This document shows, piece after piece, positions 11,698 through 22,458 of a stretch of DNA of 64,000 bases (position 1 is the stretch's first letter; each line of letters begins with the position of its first letter). The notes under the pieces were generated by a model. The model saw only the letters and a list, made by a program, of their open reading frames with translations. It was not told where the DNA came from and searched no databases. The translations under genes and the position numbers were made by a program. Where the stretch lies: positions 1 through 64,000 of the forward strand of contig JAZAQT010000377.1 in assembly GCA_036417435.1 (NCBI GenBank), written 5' to 3'. Origin of the DNA: Inia geoffrensis (Eukaryota; Chordata; Mammalia; Artiodactyla; Iniidae).

Positions 11698-12834
11698 CTG
11701 AAAGAAATCCAAACATAATATTAAAGGTAGTCCTCACATCACAGATGAAGGGAATAAAAGGGGAAGAAAGGAACACTGAAGAAATTAAAGAGGGATTCTA
11801 AAAATTCCCAAGACAAATGAAAATGAACACACAATGATCCAAAATCTATGGGACACAGCCAACGCAGTTCACAGGGAGAAGTTATAGTGATACAAGCTTA
11901 TTCTTAGGAAACAAGAAAAATATCAAATAAACAACTTAACATTACACCTGAAGGAATTAGAAAAAGAAAAAAACAAAACTCAAAGCTGTCAGAAAGAAAA
12001 AAAAATTAAGAAAACAATACCATATGCAATCACACCAAAAAGAATAAGATACCTAGGAACAAACACACCTAAGCAGGTAAAAGACATGTACTCAGAAATC
12101 TACCAACCATTGGTAAAAGAAGTTGAGGGCAACAGAAAAAGATGGGAAAATATAGCAGGTGCATGGACTGGAAAAATTAATACTGTTAAAATAACCATAC
12201 TACCAAAGACAATCTACAGATTTAATGCAATCCCTATCAGAATACCAAAGCATTTTCACAGAACTTGAAAAAATAATTTTAAAATTTGTATAGAAACACA
12301 AAGACCCCAAATAGCCAAACAATCTTGAGAAAGAACAGAGCTGGAGGCATCATGCACCTTGACTTCAGATTATACTGCAAAGCGACAGTAATCAAAGCAA
12401 ATTGGACGGAAGCAAAAACAGACTCAAAGATCACTGGAATAGAATAGAGATCCCAGAAAAAGCCCACACACTTATATTTAATTGATTTATGACAAAGCAG
12501 GCAATATGGAGAAAAAACTATCTCTTCAGTAAGTGGTACTGGGAAAACTGGTCAGATACATGGGAAAGAATAAAATTAGAGTATTTTAGCACACCATATA
12601 TAAAATACACGCAAAACTGAATAAAGACGTAAATGTAGGACCATAAAATCCCTAGAGAAAACTATGGAACATTCTTCAACATAAATGATAGCAACAGTTT
12701 TAGGTTCAGTCTACAAAGGCAAATGAAACAAAAGCAAAAATAAACAAATGGGACTTCACTACACTTAAAAGATTTTGCACAGCAAAGGAAAGCAAAGACA
12801 GAATGAAAAGACCAGCTGCTGAAGGAGAGACAAT

Positions 12835-12895
12835 ATTTGCACATGATAAGAGATATGAGATAAGAGATAAGACATATGAGATAAGAGATATCACT
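12835..12895. repeat. Short GAGATAAGA minisatellite in L1
   Basis: Imperfect repeats of a GATATGAGATAAGA-like motif, about five copies, inside the ORF2 part of the L1. This looks like local expansion after insertion. Confidence 0.65.
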
Positions 12896-13015
12896 CAAAA
12901 AGATATGACCAATCAAGGGTTCATATCTAAACTACAGATACAGCACATACAACTCAATATCAGAACACCACCCAAAATCTTTTTTAAAAAATGAGAAGAT
13001 CTAAATAGACATTTT

Positions 13016-13054
<39 letters not shown>

Positions 13055-13880
13055 ACAGAGACAGAGCCAGAACTCACAAAGATGCTAAACATAGCTAATC
13101 GGCAATAAGATGCAAACCAAAACAAAGAGATATATCTCCGCAGCCTTGTCAGAATGGCTGTCATCAAAAAGGTCACAAATAAAAAAGGTTAGTGAGGATG
13201 TGGGGAAAGGGAAACTCTTGTACACTCTTGATGTGAATGTGAAGTAGTGCAGCTACTGTGGAAAACCGAATGGAGGTTCCACAAAAAAACTAAAAATAGA
13301 ACTATCATAATATCCAACAATTTCACTCTTGGGTATGTAAGAAGAAGACAAAAACACTATTTCAAGAAAATAACTGCACACCAATGTTCATAACAGTGTT
13401 ATTTGCCACAGCCAAGATACAGAGTCAAACTAAGTGTTCATCAATAGGTTAGGGGATAAAAAAGATTTTTTTATGATGACTTCAGCAAAAAATGAAATTT
13501 TGCCATTTGCAAGAACATGGATGGACTTGGAGGGTATTGTGCTTAGTAAAATAAGCCATAGAGAAAACAAGTCTGGTAGGTTGTCACTTACACGTGGCAT
13601 CTAAAAATTTGAATACAACAACAACAACAACAAAAGAGACTCACAGATTAAAGAACACACTAGTGGTTACCAGCAAGGAGAGACAAGGTGGAGGAGATTC
13701 TGTGGAAGAATTCATTATGTATAAAATCAATAATCTACAGTGACGTACTGTAGAGCATGGGGAATAGAGCCACTGTTTTATAAGTATAAATGGAGAACAA
13801 CCTAAACATTTACAAATCACTATGATGTACCTCTGAAACTAATATAATAATGTAAATTAACTATACATCAATAAAATATA

Positions 13881-15329
13881 ACGTAAGAAACAATAAAGGG
13901 GAGACAATGATTATTAGATAGATATCAATTACATAAACACAAGTTTTGGAAATCAATGAATTAAAAAACAACATGTAAGACACAACACTGGCATTTAAAG
14001 TGTACGATCTATTCATTTAAGTGGTGAAAAGTGGTACCCATTATCACAATTTTGTATATCTAGGTTAAATTATTATCTACAAAAATATGTTACAAATATT
14101 CACTCAAAAAGAAAGAGAGAATTTGGATTAACCCACTTTAGTATACAAATTTAATATCAAAGTATCTATGTAACATTGACTTGAATAAGTTGTTAGCCAC
14201 TTCTAGTTTCTTTGTGATGTAAAATCTTTTAAACCATAAAAATCAGCCTTTCTACATTTTTCCATTAGACATCCATAGAAGTTAAAAGAAATGAGAAGAC
14301 AGAACAATCAACCAGGAAGGTGAATTTACTGAGAAACCGTCATTCGTTCTCCCTCCCCCTTTTCTTTTCCTCCTTTTCCAGGTCTCTTTCCGTTCCAATC
14401 AGGAAAACTCTGGAGGGTTCTGAGAATATTTCTTTGTTGGCTTGAAATCACCATACCTACATCCTCTGCCACAGCTATACACACGGGAACAAAAATAAAC
14501 CTCTGCTATCTACTCATGTAGGAGGGATTCGTGCAAAATATATTCCTACATGGAGACCAACAGGTGAGCTTTCTACCTGTTCTCTATAATGTCTTTCCAT
14601 TATCATAAATCCCACACATTATGAGGCAGAAGCGGTTATGTGAGCTTTTCCTTGAAGTCAAAAACTCGCAGTCATTTCAAGTACCTGATGATCACAAGGT
14701 ACAGCCAGGGAATGTGCCATCCCACTTGGGGGAAGGTGGTGAATGAGCTTCCGCAACCATGCTCCTCCTGATGTACAGATTCTGGAGAAACAAAGGGCGG
14801 TCACACCGCAGTCAGCCTGTCAGTCTGTCGGGCCACTGGGCAACCCCATCAGCCTGGAAGTGACCCCTCAGTTGCTGAAAGCAAAACTCTGTCCCCCCCT
14901 GTGAAGTCAGGGTATTTGGGCCAGAGAGTCAGAGGAGACCGGTAATCAACTCCTCCTCTCTGCTCACCTCCTTGGGGTTACAGCAACCCCATCTCCAAAC
15001 CCAACTCTGATCCTGGCGTGCCAAAGTGGGAGTGCAGGTGGGCTCTTCTGGTGCTTCAGCGCCCTCTGGGAAGCCCCCTAGTTTGAATATGATTTGAGTT
15101 TGATCCTGTGAAACCATCAGAACTTCCCACCACAGATAAATGAGGAGATTCTGGCCTTTATTAGTACGCACGGTGAACACAGTTGTCCGGGCTGTACTTT
15201 CCAACCTCCTATTTTACCCACCTATTTTTATCCACCTTCCTCCCTGTGAGTACCTTTGACCAACCCTGAGCTCAGACTCCTGGCCTATTACAGTGACTTT
15301 GTCAGTCTTTCTTTAAAAATAGACAGGTA
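13881..15329. other. Left part of the A-block, no recognised gene
   Basis: From about 14,226 onward the sequence is shared, as reverse complement, with the third copy at the window end. No named repeat is seen. The only notable item is a 91-residue minus-strand open frame at 14,929-15,204, listed separately. Confidence 0.6.
14929..15204 (-). other. Open frame of 91 codons kept in all three A-blocks
   Basis: Minus-strand frame beginning MESTARTTVFTVRTNKGQNL and ending EEELITGLL. The frame stays open in the diverged third copy (63,003-63,296), where hand comparison gives about six nucleotide differences in the last 250 bases, lower than elsewhere in the block. I recognise no domain and no start context. 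It could be an exon remnant, a conserved non-coding segment, or chance. Confidence 0.2.
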
Positions 15330-15541
15330 GGGCTTCCCTGGTGGCACAGTGGTTGAGAACCCACCTGCAATGCAGGGAACACGGGTTCGTTCCCCGGTCC
15401 GGGAGGATCCCACATGCCACAGAGCGGCTAGGCCCGTGAGCCATGGACGCTGAGCCTGCGCGTCCGGAGCCTGTGCTCCGCAACGGGAGAGACCACAACA
15501 GTGAGAGGCCCGCTTACCACACACACACACACACACACAAA
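15330..15541 (+). mobile_element. CHR-type SINE with (CA)n tail
   Basis: Head GGGCTTCCCTGGTGGCACAG, box B GGGTTCGTTCC, body ending in GAGAGGCCCGCTTACC, then a CA run and AAAA. The flanks AGACAGGTA and GGCAGGTA form a target-site duplication that is clearer in the third copy. Present at the same site in all three A-blocks, so it predates the duplications. Confidence 0.92.
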
Positions 15542-17883
15542 AGGCAGGTAATAAAATGAATTTAACCTAGAAGCAGCAGCTCAGTAAGGGAAATAAAATC
15601 ATCTGAAATTATCTAATCACAGCCACAGCTGCCCAGGGCTCTGTCTTGTCTGCTGGGGCATAAGAATGGGATCTTCCTAAACTTGAAGGACATCCAATCA
15701 AATAGGTAAAGGTGTCGCTCACCTCTGGCTCTTGGAGGGATTGCTAGGCAGTCTACCCAGTGTATACTAACTGCAAAACACTGCCATGGTTTTGAAACAC
15801 CTATGTTCCATGAAAGCTTTTTTGGGTGCATGGGGAAGGTTTCTTTTTGACATCAAGCAAAAAAATAAATCACCAAGCTCTTTGAGCACAGGAGTTCTTA
15901 ATAGGGCAGTAGAAAGAAGGAATGGGCAGAAAAGACGATCTCCTCTGAAGTGCACTTCATTTTTCCAAAAGAGAAGGATTTAGTATCAGTTTCGGGAGAA
16001 CACTTTTAAATAGCTGGGACAGCTCCAAACTGCAGTTTAGGGAATGAGTATTTCAAAACAGCAGTGCTTTAAAAGTCCTGGCAAGGCAGCAAAAGGATTA
16101 AGAGTTGGTTTTGCATAGTTTTGAACACAGGAGTAAAGAAACATAGGCATCTCTGACTAAACAGCCTTGAGATCCTATGACATCAATGGGTCAGCTGCAG
16201 AGGGCATGGGGTGTGGGGGGCGATATTTCTCTATCAACGTTTCCCAGGGCAGCTACCCCTCCCTACCTTACCCCCCTACTCCCTTCACCCTTCCTCTCTC
16301 CACTATTGGGTCCCCAGGGATAGCACTTCTTAAGCTGGAAGGCTCAGGCACCATCTCTGCACTCTGGATTCTTCCTGGAGCCTGACAAGTTCTGGGACAG
16401 GAAGGCAGGTCTGAAAGGCCGCTGGGGTGCAGCCGGACCTGGAGGTCTGGAGGGGAACTGGAGGCCTGAAGCCCACCCATGTCCTTGAAGCCGAGGGAGG
16501 AACACATGCTCCTAACAGTACTTCTCAAGGCTCAGCCTCTTTCCAATCCGACGGTGTTCCATACTCACTTGAGGCAGCAAGGATTGCCTCTAACTGGCCC
16601 ACTCGATTCCACCTTAAGGGTCCTCACACATATGTGGGAGCGCAGGCCCCGGCTCCCTTTAGTCAGCTGAGGCCAGTGCTGTCGGTGTCCCTCCAGTCCC
16701 ATCACCACCGCCTCCCTCTGAGACTCTATCTAATAGAAAAAAGAGCACAGAAGAATTGGTGAATCAAGGGACCTGGGAGCCTGGGTATGAATTTGAAGAC
16801 CGAGAACCTAAGGCACAATTACATATTATTGGAGACTCTTGTGGGCTGTGTGTGGGGAGGTTAGGAGGCTGAGAGGCTGAGTAGACATGATGAGTCCAGC
16901 CCCAGGACACCACACAGCCCCGCCCCTCCTTCCCTGCCATCAGACAAGTGGTGCCGCAAATCCAGTCGGGATTCTGCACTCCCCCCTCCCTGATTCTCCT
17001 CCAGAAGAGCAGGTGGCCCCCCTCTGAGAGCAGGGGCAAGACAAGGCACCAAGTCCCCCTGCACTAAGGCGCTACTGGAATCTCTTCCTGAACAGCAGTG
17101 CTGGCTTGGAGCGAACCCACGCACCGCCAAAGTTGGTCCCGTCCTGCTGCTGAGGGAAGCAGGGTTTAAGTCAGCTGCCCTGGCTTTCAATCAATCAGCC
17201 CCCCCTTTAAGCCAGGTGACCCGAGTTTAAATCACTGTGTACCCCTCAAGCCGGCAACTTCAAAAGTTGGGAACTTCCCTTTGATCCCAGCAGCTCACAT
17301 AGCTGAACGCACACTGTAGTCACCCCCAAGCCTGGCTTAGAGGCAAGATATAAGGTAAGGGAATGGGCATGCACTCATGGTGATGAGAGTGTACTTCATG
17401 TACCAGAAGGGTCTAGGTACTCTGGGGTACAGCAAGCAGTGCACGATACAGCAGCTCCCTGGCAAAGCTGTTGATGCACAGGGAGAGTGGGCACACCAAT
17501 GCATGCAGAGGTTCCAGGACGGGAGCTGGGGCACAGCCAGCCAGGAAGGTGTGAAAGCGGAGGATCTGAGCCTTCTTGAGAAAGGCAGACACAGAGGATG
17601 GATGAGAAACAAAGACCAGATGAAATATGGATTTGAAAAACACACCCTGCTCTTGAAATTGGCGTGGGGGCCACCCTAGATTTGAGTCTTCTTTCTCCCC
17701 AGTACCTAGTGCTTTGGCCTTTGCCCAATTACTTATAAAATTACTGATAATATCTATCCCATATAATACTGCATTTGTAGTGGTATTGCGTGTTAATGTT
17801 TCTAGAGTGGAATAATCTTTTCTACAAGAAAAAGGTACACTATCTGAAATAAATTTAAACCCCTCTTTATAAAGTACTATACC
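15542..17883. other. A-block interior, nothing recognised
   Basis: Moderately GC-rich, apparently unique sequence shared by the three A-blocks. Several overlapping open frames of 60-170 codons occur on both strands; in the third copy they are shifted or interrupted, which argues against coding function. No named repeat is recognised. Confidence 0.55.
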
Positions 17884-18212
17884 GGACTTCCCTGGTGGCG
17901 CAGTGGTTAAGAATCTGCCTGCGAATGCAGGGGACATGGGTTCGAGCCCTGGTCAGGGAAGATCCCACATGATGTGGAGGAGCTAGGTCCAGGAAACACA
18001 ACTACTGAGCCTGAAGGCCACAACTACTAAAGCAGGCACACCTAGAGTCGGTGCTCCACAACAAGTGCAGCAAGAGAAGCCACCGAAATGAGAAGCCCAC
18101 GGACCTCAACAAACAGTAGCCCCCTTTTGCTGCAACTAGAGAAAGCCCGCATACAGAAATGAAGACCCAACGCAGCCAAAAATTAATTAATCAATTAATT
18201 AATTATTTTTCA
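17884..18212 (+). mobile_element. Long CHR-type SINE
   Basis: Head GGACTTCCCTGGTGGCGCAG, box B GGGTTCGAGCC, then the long CHR body (ACAACTACTGAGCCTGAAGG, GAAGACCCAACGCAGCC) ending in an ATTAATTA-rich tail. Imperfect flanking duplication AGTACTATACC / GAACTATATCC. The same insertion is at 37,404-37,732 and 60,036-60,361. Confidence 0.92.
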
Positions 18213-18274
18213 AAGGAACTATATCCTTCTCTACAACTTCTCTGGGAAGAAAAGAGAGATGGCCTGGGAGAATG

Positions 18275-18480
18275 AGAAAGGCCAATATTTAGTGCACATC
18301 TCTCATGCAGGTGCTCTACTGGCTCAGATACATTTATCCCCATTTTACAAACAAGGAAATAAGCTCAGAGAGGTTTAGTAATTTTCCCAAATCCAAACAA
18401 CTATTGAGTGGCAGAACCAGGATCTGAACCAAGTCTGTTACGTTCAAAGCCTAAGTCCTCATCACAACGAAACTCAATTA
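18275..18480 (-). mobile_element. MIR element
   Basis: On the minus strand the sequence follows the MIR core: GGTTCTGCCACTCAATAG, then AAACCTCTCTGAGCTTATTT and GTAAAATGGGGATAAATG. This is an ancient mammalian SINE, expected to be shared with all placental mammals. Confidence 0.85.
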
Positions 18481-18599
18481 ATATTTACATTTATCGAATT
18501 ATATTGAAAACCAGGGAGTTTGTGGCACAATCCTGAATAAGAGTGAGAAAGAAAGAGATAGCATTGTTCCTACAGTCAACCAAAATTTTTGGAGCAGCT

Positions 18600-18775
18600 G
18601 CTAAATACCTGGCCATTTTGGGGGTTCAGCAGAGATCACGCCGTGAACCATGTAGTGGGGAGGAGAGACTTGGGTGAGGGATTTCACCTTCTGGGCCTCT
18701 TGTTTCCTCATCTGGAAAATGCGACGCGTGCTCCTCCTTTTGTGGGATTGTCCAGCCCTCACAATCTCTGATTCC
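18600..18775 (+). mobile_element. MIR-like fragment
   Basis: Contains GTTTCCTCATCTGGAAAATG, characteristic of the MIR core, between less recognisable flanks. Only part of the element can be seen, so this assignment is tentative. Confidence 0.5.
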
Positions 18776-19939
18776 ATAAGAAACATTTGTTTTCCTGTTT
18801 CTTTAAAATTCATTCAGGCCATGAGCCGTGTTGAATGTTGTTAGCTGCAACCCAAATCACTCTATTCCCACAACTTTCCTGTGACCAGGTCTTTCCTGAA
18901 ACATGACTCACAATCAGTCAAGTCACAGAACCTAAGGGGCACCCAGCAGAAAAAATACAACCCTTGCTTCTCAGGAGCTCTGCAGTCTACCTGCCAGCTA
19001 AACTTAACTCACCTGGCACAAGGTGGCCATCCCCGGTTTCACATCAACATGATCTCAGGCACAAACGTCCTTGTTTTTCCAGTTTGTCTTTAAGTTACTT
19101 GTTGAAACAACTGTACAAATATGACAAAGATATAAAATCAGGCATTTTCTGCCCCCAGTGCCTGCTAATAATGATATTCTGCCACTTTAATGATAAAGAT
19201 AGAACATTTCAACATTCTGCTGACCTTATTATTTGTCATTTTTGTTATTTCTATGAAATACATCTTTCAATATTTTAACAATGGAACATTTATTTAGATT
19301 GTTGCAGACCCAGCCTTTAGTGGTAAGGGTTTTGTTGTTATATTTCTATTATGTTTCCTTTAAAAATCATTATCCTATTTAAATGGATTAAGTCAATTCT
19401 ATAGGCACTTATCTTATGATATTGATGAAATGAATACATAGAGGACAGTAGTACAAGTTGATTAGACTTGAGAACCTCTATTAGCACAGTTACGTATAAA
19501 TATTATATATATGTAAACCAAAGTACATGCTGAGTGAGATTCTCTGACACTTTTTCACTGTCTGCCCCTCAAGCCTCTGAGAAATGGAATATTTCATGTC
19601 ATCTCCGTAAACAAAGGATGTCACAGTCATCAGCACTCGCAGCCCTCCAGTGTGAGCTGCCGTCCAAGAGGAACTCAGGATATGCAAATACAGAATGCAG
19701 GCCCCAGAGAGCTAAGGGTACATATCAAAGGAAGGATTTCAGTGAGCCCAGACTCTGGCTTCTTCGCATACAAAGAAAAGCGCTACATTCCTCACGTCGG
19801 GAGAGCAGGTTTTCCTTAGTTAACAGTCACCTTTTGATGTTCCCCATTACTTGCGTCAGTCCCCTGCCCTGTCCCCCCCCACCCCGGTACTTTAGCTCAG
19901 GGAGGAAGGAGAGCAGAGGGATTCAGCTGAATAAGAGGA
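18776..19939. other. AT-rich stretch upstream of the CpG segment
   Basis: No recognised gene. It lies on the upstream side of the promoter-like CpG region and is well preserved in the third copy, including the TTTGCATATC-type stretch near 19,680. Confidence 0.5.
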
Positions 19940-20600
19940 CTGCGAGTCTCAGGAGGAGTTTTCAGCCGCTTTCCCCGCAGTCGGGAGGAGGGGCGCTGAC
20001 GGTGACGAGTGACCGTGCGCCTCCCTTGCCCCGTTTTCCCTCAGGACGCTCAGGCCGACACCCTTCCCACGCCCTCCAGGCCCCGCGAGCCAGGCCGATG
20101 GCAGGGTCGAGAGGAGGGACCGAAGTTCCCCGGGGACCAGACGCTGGGGGCCGCTCTTTCTACACAGCAGCAGCGGGTGACAGCAAAACCCTGCCCCTCA
20201 GAAGCTGGTCTTGACCTGCCGCCCGGGCACCGGACCAGGCGGAGGGTCGGCGCCCACTTACCGGCCCGCCGCCCCCACGACTGTCGCGGTTTCGGCCTCC
20301 GGTGCCCCTCCAGAGCCTGCAGACTCAGTGAGGCCGCCCTCGCCTCCGGCTCCGGGGCAGTTCCGAGAGGGCGGAGGGAATAGACCCCGAGCCGCCAGGA
20401 GTTCCAGCTCTGTGGAAACACGGGCTCCGTTCTGGTCTTAGTGGGTGGGACCGCTCTGCCCCGAGGCCTTCCGGGCGGGGGGGGGGGGGGGCGCCGGGGG
20501 TGGAAGCCGCCAGGAGCGCAGGGCCCCAACGGGCGTCCTGGAGGGGCGGTCCGGCCTGGGGCCCCGCCCACTGTGACCGCAGCCCAGGCCTTTTTCCTGG
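19940..20600 (+). promoter_or_regulatory. CpG-rich promoter-like segment of a KRAB gene 5' end
   Basis: Abrupt rise in GC and CpG content in otherwise AT-rich DNA. GC boxes are seen: GGGGCGG near 20,543 and CCCCGCCC near 20,562. A G15 run lies at 20,477-20,491. It stands about 0.75 kb upstream of a KRAB-A exon in the same orientation, matching the usual arrangement of KRAB zinc-finger genes, whose first exon lies in a CpG island. Direction is inferred from the KRAB exon. CpGs surviving in all three copies suggest germline hypomethylation or recent conversion; activity is unknown. Confidence 0.65.
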
Positions 20601-21131
20601 AATCCTTCACAAAATAGAAAGATACGCTGTCTACAGTAAATATTCACAAATGATTGTCGCTGCTGTGCTTACCATCCTATTAAAGGTGTAAAATCCATAA
20701 AACACTTTAAGTTCAAAGTTAACTATGAATTCTTACCTTTCCTTATTATGTCTCTGCTATTCCCAATTGTGGTTAATGAATCATAGACTGTGGCGTCACT
20801 AGTTAAAAATGAGCTTGTTAAAAACAGAGAACTCAAGCCCACCGGACCTACTGAATCATAATCAGAACTTTTACAATCTACCCAGTGTACTTCCGCACCC
20901 ATGAATAGTTGAAAGGTACATTCCTACCTCGACGCATCTTTTCTGAGAAATACACACATTTTATCCAGTTTCGTATAAATAAAGCACTCAAAAATGCATA
21001 TGCCTTTGTTGAAACCATCATTTTATCATTTATTTTCCAGGTACATATAGTCTCTATACTTTTGTGGATCACATGCCACACTTTGTTCTTGTAGTTAGAA
21101 ATAAGAGAAATAGAGAAAGTTACTTTGTAAA

Positions 21132-21211
<80 letters not shown>
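21132..21211. repeat. (TA)n(TG)n(TA)n microsatellite
   Basis: A run of TA, a short TG run and a longer TA run in the intron before the KRAB exon. The arms differ in TA number. The third copy has only a short ATTTATTTATAT stretch at the same place (57,065-57,095), so the expansion arose in the palindrome lineage. Confidence 0.9.
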
Positions 21212-21215
<4 letters not shown>

Positions 21216-21332
21216 GAATAATTCAAGACACTCTTCTAAATTAAAACCAGTTCTCTTAACCTGCTGTTTTCTTATTGGGTCACATTATGAACTCTTCCCG
21301 AGGCCACACGATATGTGTACTTTCAGTTTCAG

Positions 21333-21460
21333 GGACTGCTGACATTCCAGGATGTGCCCATAGATTTCTCTCAAGAAGACTGGGAATGCCTGGACCAAGA
21401 TCAATGGGAATTGTTACAGGGAAGTGCTCTTACCCAAGTATAGGAACCTTCTCTCCTTGG
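21333..21460 (+). pseudogene. Decayed KRAB-A box exon
   Basis: Preceded by a good splice acceptor (TTTCAGTTTCAG). Translation gives GLLTFQDVPIDFSQEDWECL, the start of a KRAB-A box, which in intact genes recruits TRIM28 for silencing. After the DQDQWEL part the frame shifts by one base and resumes as YRE..YRNLLSL. The exon is 128 nt instead of the usual 127. The donor that should read TTGG/GTGAGG has become TTGG/TTGAGG. No KRAB-B exon or zinc-finger array follows: a SINE and mitochondrial DNA begin about 340 bp downstream. This is the broken 5' end of a KRAB zinc-finger gene; which gene cannot be told. Confidence 0.85.
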
Positions 21461-21796
21461 TTGAGGATAACTTCCTTCCAGAATTCCTTATCTACCCAAA
21501 GGATTTAGAGTCCTTCATTTGTAGAATGTCTCCTGGAATCTTCTGCTTCCTACAATAGGCTTTCAGGTTGCAACGTTTCAGGAAAAATTTGGAGTTTGTG
21601 GGTACAACATATCTTATTCTCTAAAACTGCAGCCTCCCTTTTAATACACTTTGTAACTGCTTGGGATGTGTCTATATGAACTGTGTACTATATGCTTCTG
21701 TTATACTCCCTACAATATTTTATTGTCTTATCTTCTGTAACAATTTTCCATGGATTCTTTGGGCTTAAGGTATACTAAAAGGGAGACTGCGATTCT

Positions 21797-21971
21797 GGGA
21801 CTTCCCTGGTGATGCAGTGGTTAAGAATTCGCCTGCCAATGCAGGGGACACGGGTTCGATACCCGGTCTGGGAAGATCCCACTTGCCACGGAACAGCTAA
21901 GCCAGTGGGCCACAACAACTGAGCCTTTGTGCCACAACTACTGAAGCCGGTGCACCTTGAGCCCGTGCGCC
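21797..21971 (+). mobile_element. CHR-type SINE truncated at the NUMT junction
   Basis: Head GGGACTTCCCTGGTGATGCA and box B GGGTTCGATACCC are intact, but the body stops at GAGCCCGTGCGCC and is directly followed by 16S rRNA-like mitochondrial sequence. In the third A-block the same SINE continues further (to 56,027) before joining the tandem array. So the SINE was once longer and a rearrangement cut it here. Confidence 0.88.
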
Positions 21972-22382
21972 ATTTATTTTTTGGAGAATAAAACCACCTC
22001 TGAGTGACCAAAATTTAGACCAGCTAGTCAAAATGCTTTATCACCTGTTCTTCTAAAACACTGATCAACGGAACAAGCTTTACTAGGGATAACAGTGTAA
22101 TTGTACTCTGGAGTTCATATCGGTAATATGGTTTATGACCTTGATGCTGGATGATGACATTTCAATCGTATAACTGCTATTAATTGTGTGTTCAATGATT
22201 AAAGTCTCACGTGATCTGAGTTCAGACTGGAGTCATGCTGGTTGCTTTCTCTCTATTGCAGATTTCTTCCTGTATGAAAGGACAAGAGCAATACGGCTTA
22301 CTTTACAAAATGTCTGCAAACTAAATGATGATGTTATCTACATTCAATTAATTTATTCATACCCTACTGTAGAACAGGGTTT
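21972..22382 (+). pseudogene. 16S rRNA 3' portion (NUMT)
   Basis: Contains the peptidyl-transferase region: CTGATCAACGGAACAAGC, CTAGGGATAACAGTGTAATT, GATTAAAGTCTCACGTGATC and GAGTTCAGAC, then GAAAGGACAAGAGCAATACG. It begins abruptly at the SINE junction, so the 5' part of the gene is absent. Confidence 0.93.
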
Positions 22383-22456
22383 GTTACGGTTGCAGAGCCG
22401 ATAATTATGTAAAAATGAAACCTTTCTATGCATGGGTTCAAGTCCTCTTACTAAGA
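22383..22456 (+). pseudogene. tRNA-Leu(UUR) pseudogene (NUMT)
   Basis: Directly follows 16S as in mitochondrial DNA; GTTACGGTTGCAGAGCC and GGGTTCAAGTCCTCTTAC mark the acceptor/D side and T loop. Substitutions disturb the acceptor stem. Confidence 0.85.
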
Positions 22457-22458
22457 AT

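Larger units (their letters stand above)
8528..13880 (+). mobile_element. L1 element, nearly full length but internally deleted
   Basis: Starts at CTTGTCCAAGATGGTAGC, typical of an L1 5' UTR, and ends with AATAAAATATA. The 5' UTR runs to about 10,400 and is interrupted by a SINE. Decayed ORF1 is visible from about 10,480 (AGTGAAGTGGAGACAGCC) to 11,260 (CTCTACCCAGCAAGGCTCTC). Most of ORF2 is missing; its last part is seen from about 12,040 (ATACCTAGGAACAAACACAC) to the 3' UTR. Expected full length is 6-7 kb, so at least 2-3 kb of ORF2 is deleted. Frames are broken throughout and the element is dead. It is copied in arm 2. Confidence 0.88.

Noticed and set aside
17413..17937. 174-codon minus-strand frame starting inside a SINE
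   Set aside because: The start lies in the CHR SINE and the third copy lacks a continuous equivalent. I could not match the FLKKAQILRFHTFLAG stretch to a known protein.
19534..20214. 226-codon open frame across the CpG-rich segment, identical in both arms
   Set aside because: Identity only reflects arm identity. In the third copy the frame breaks at the G-rich run after about 127 codons. CpG islands often give long chance frames.
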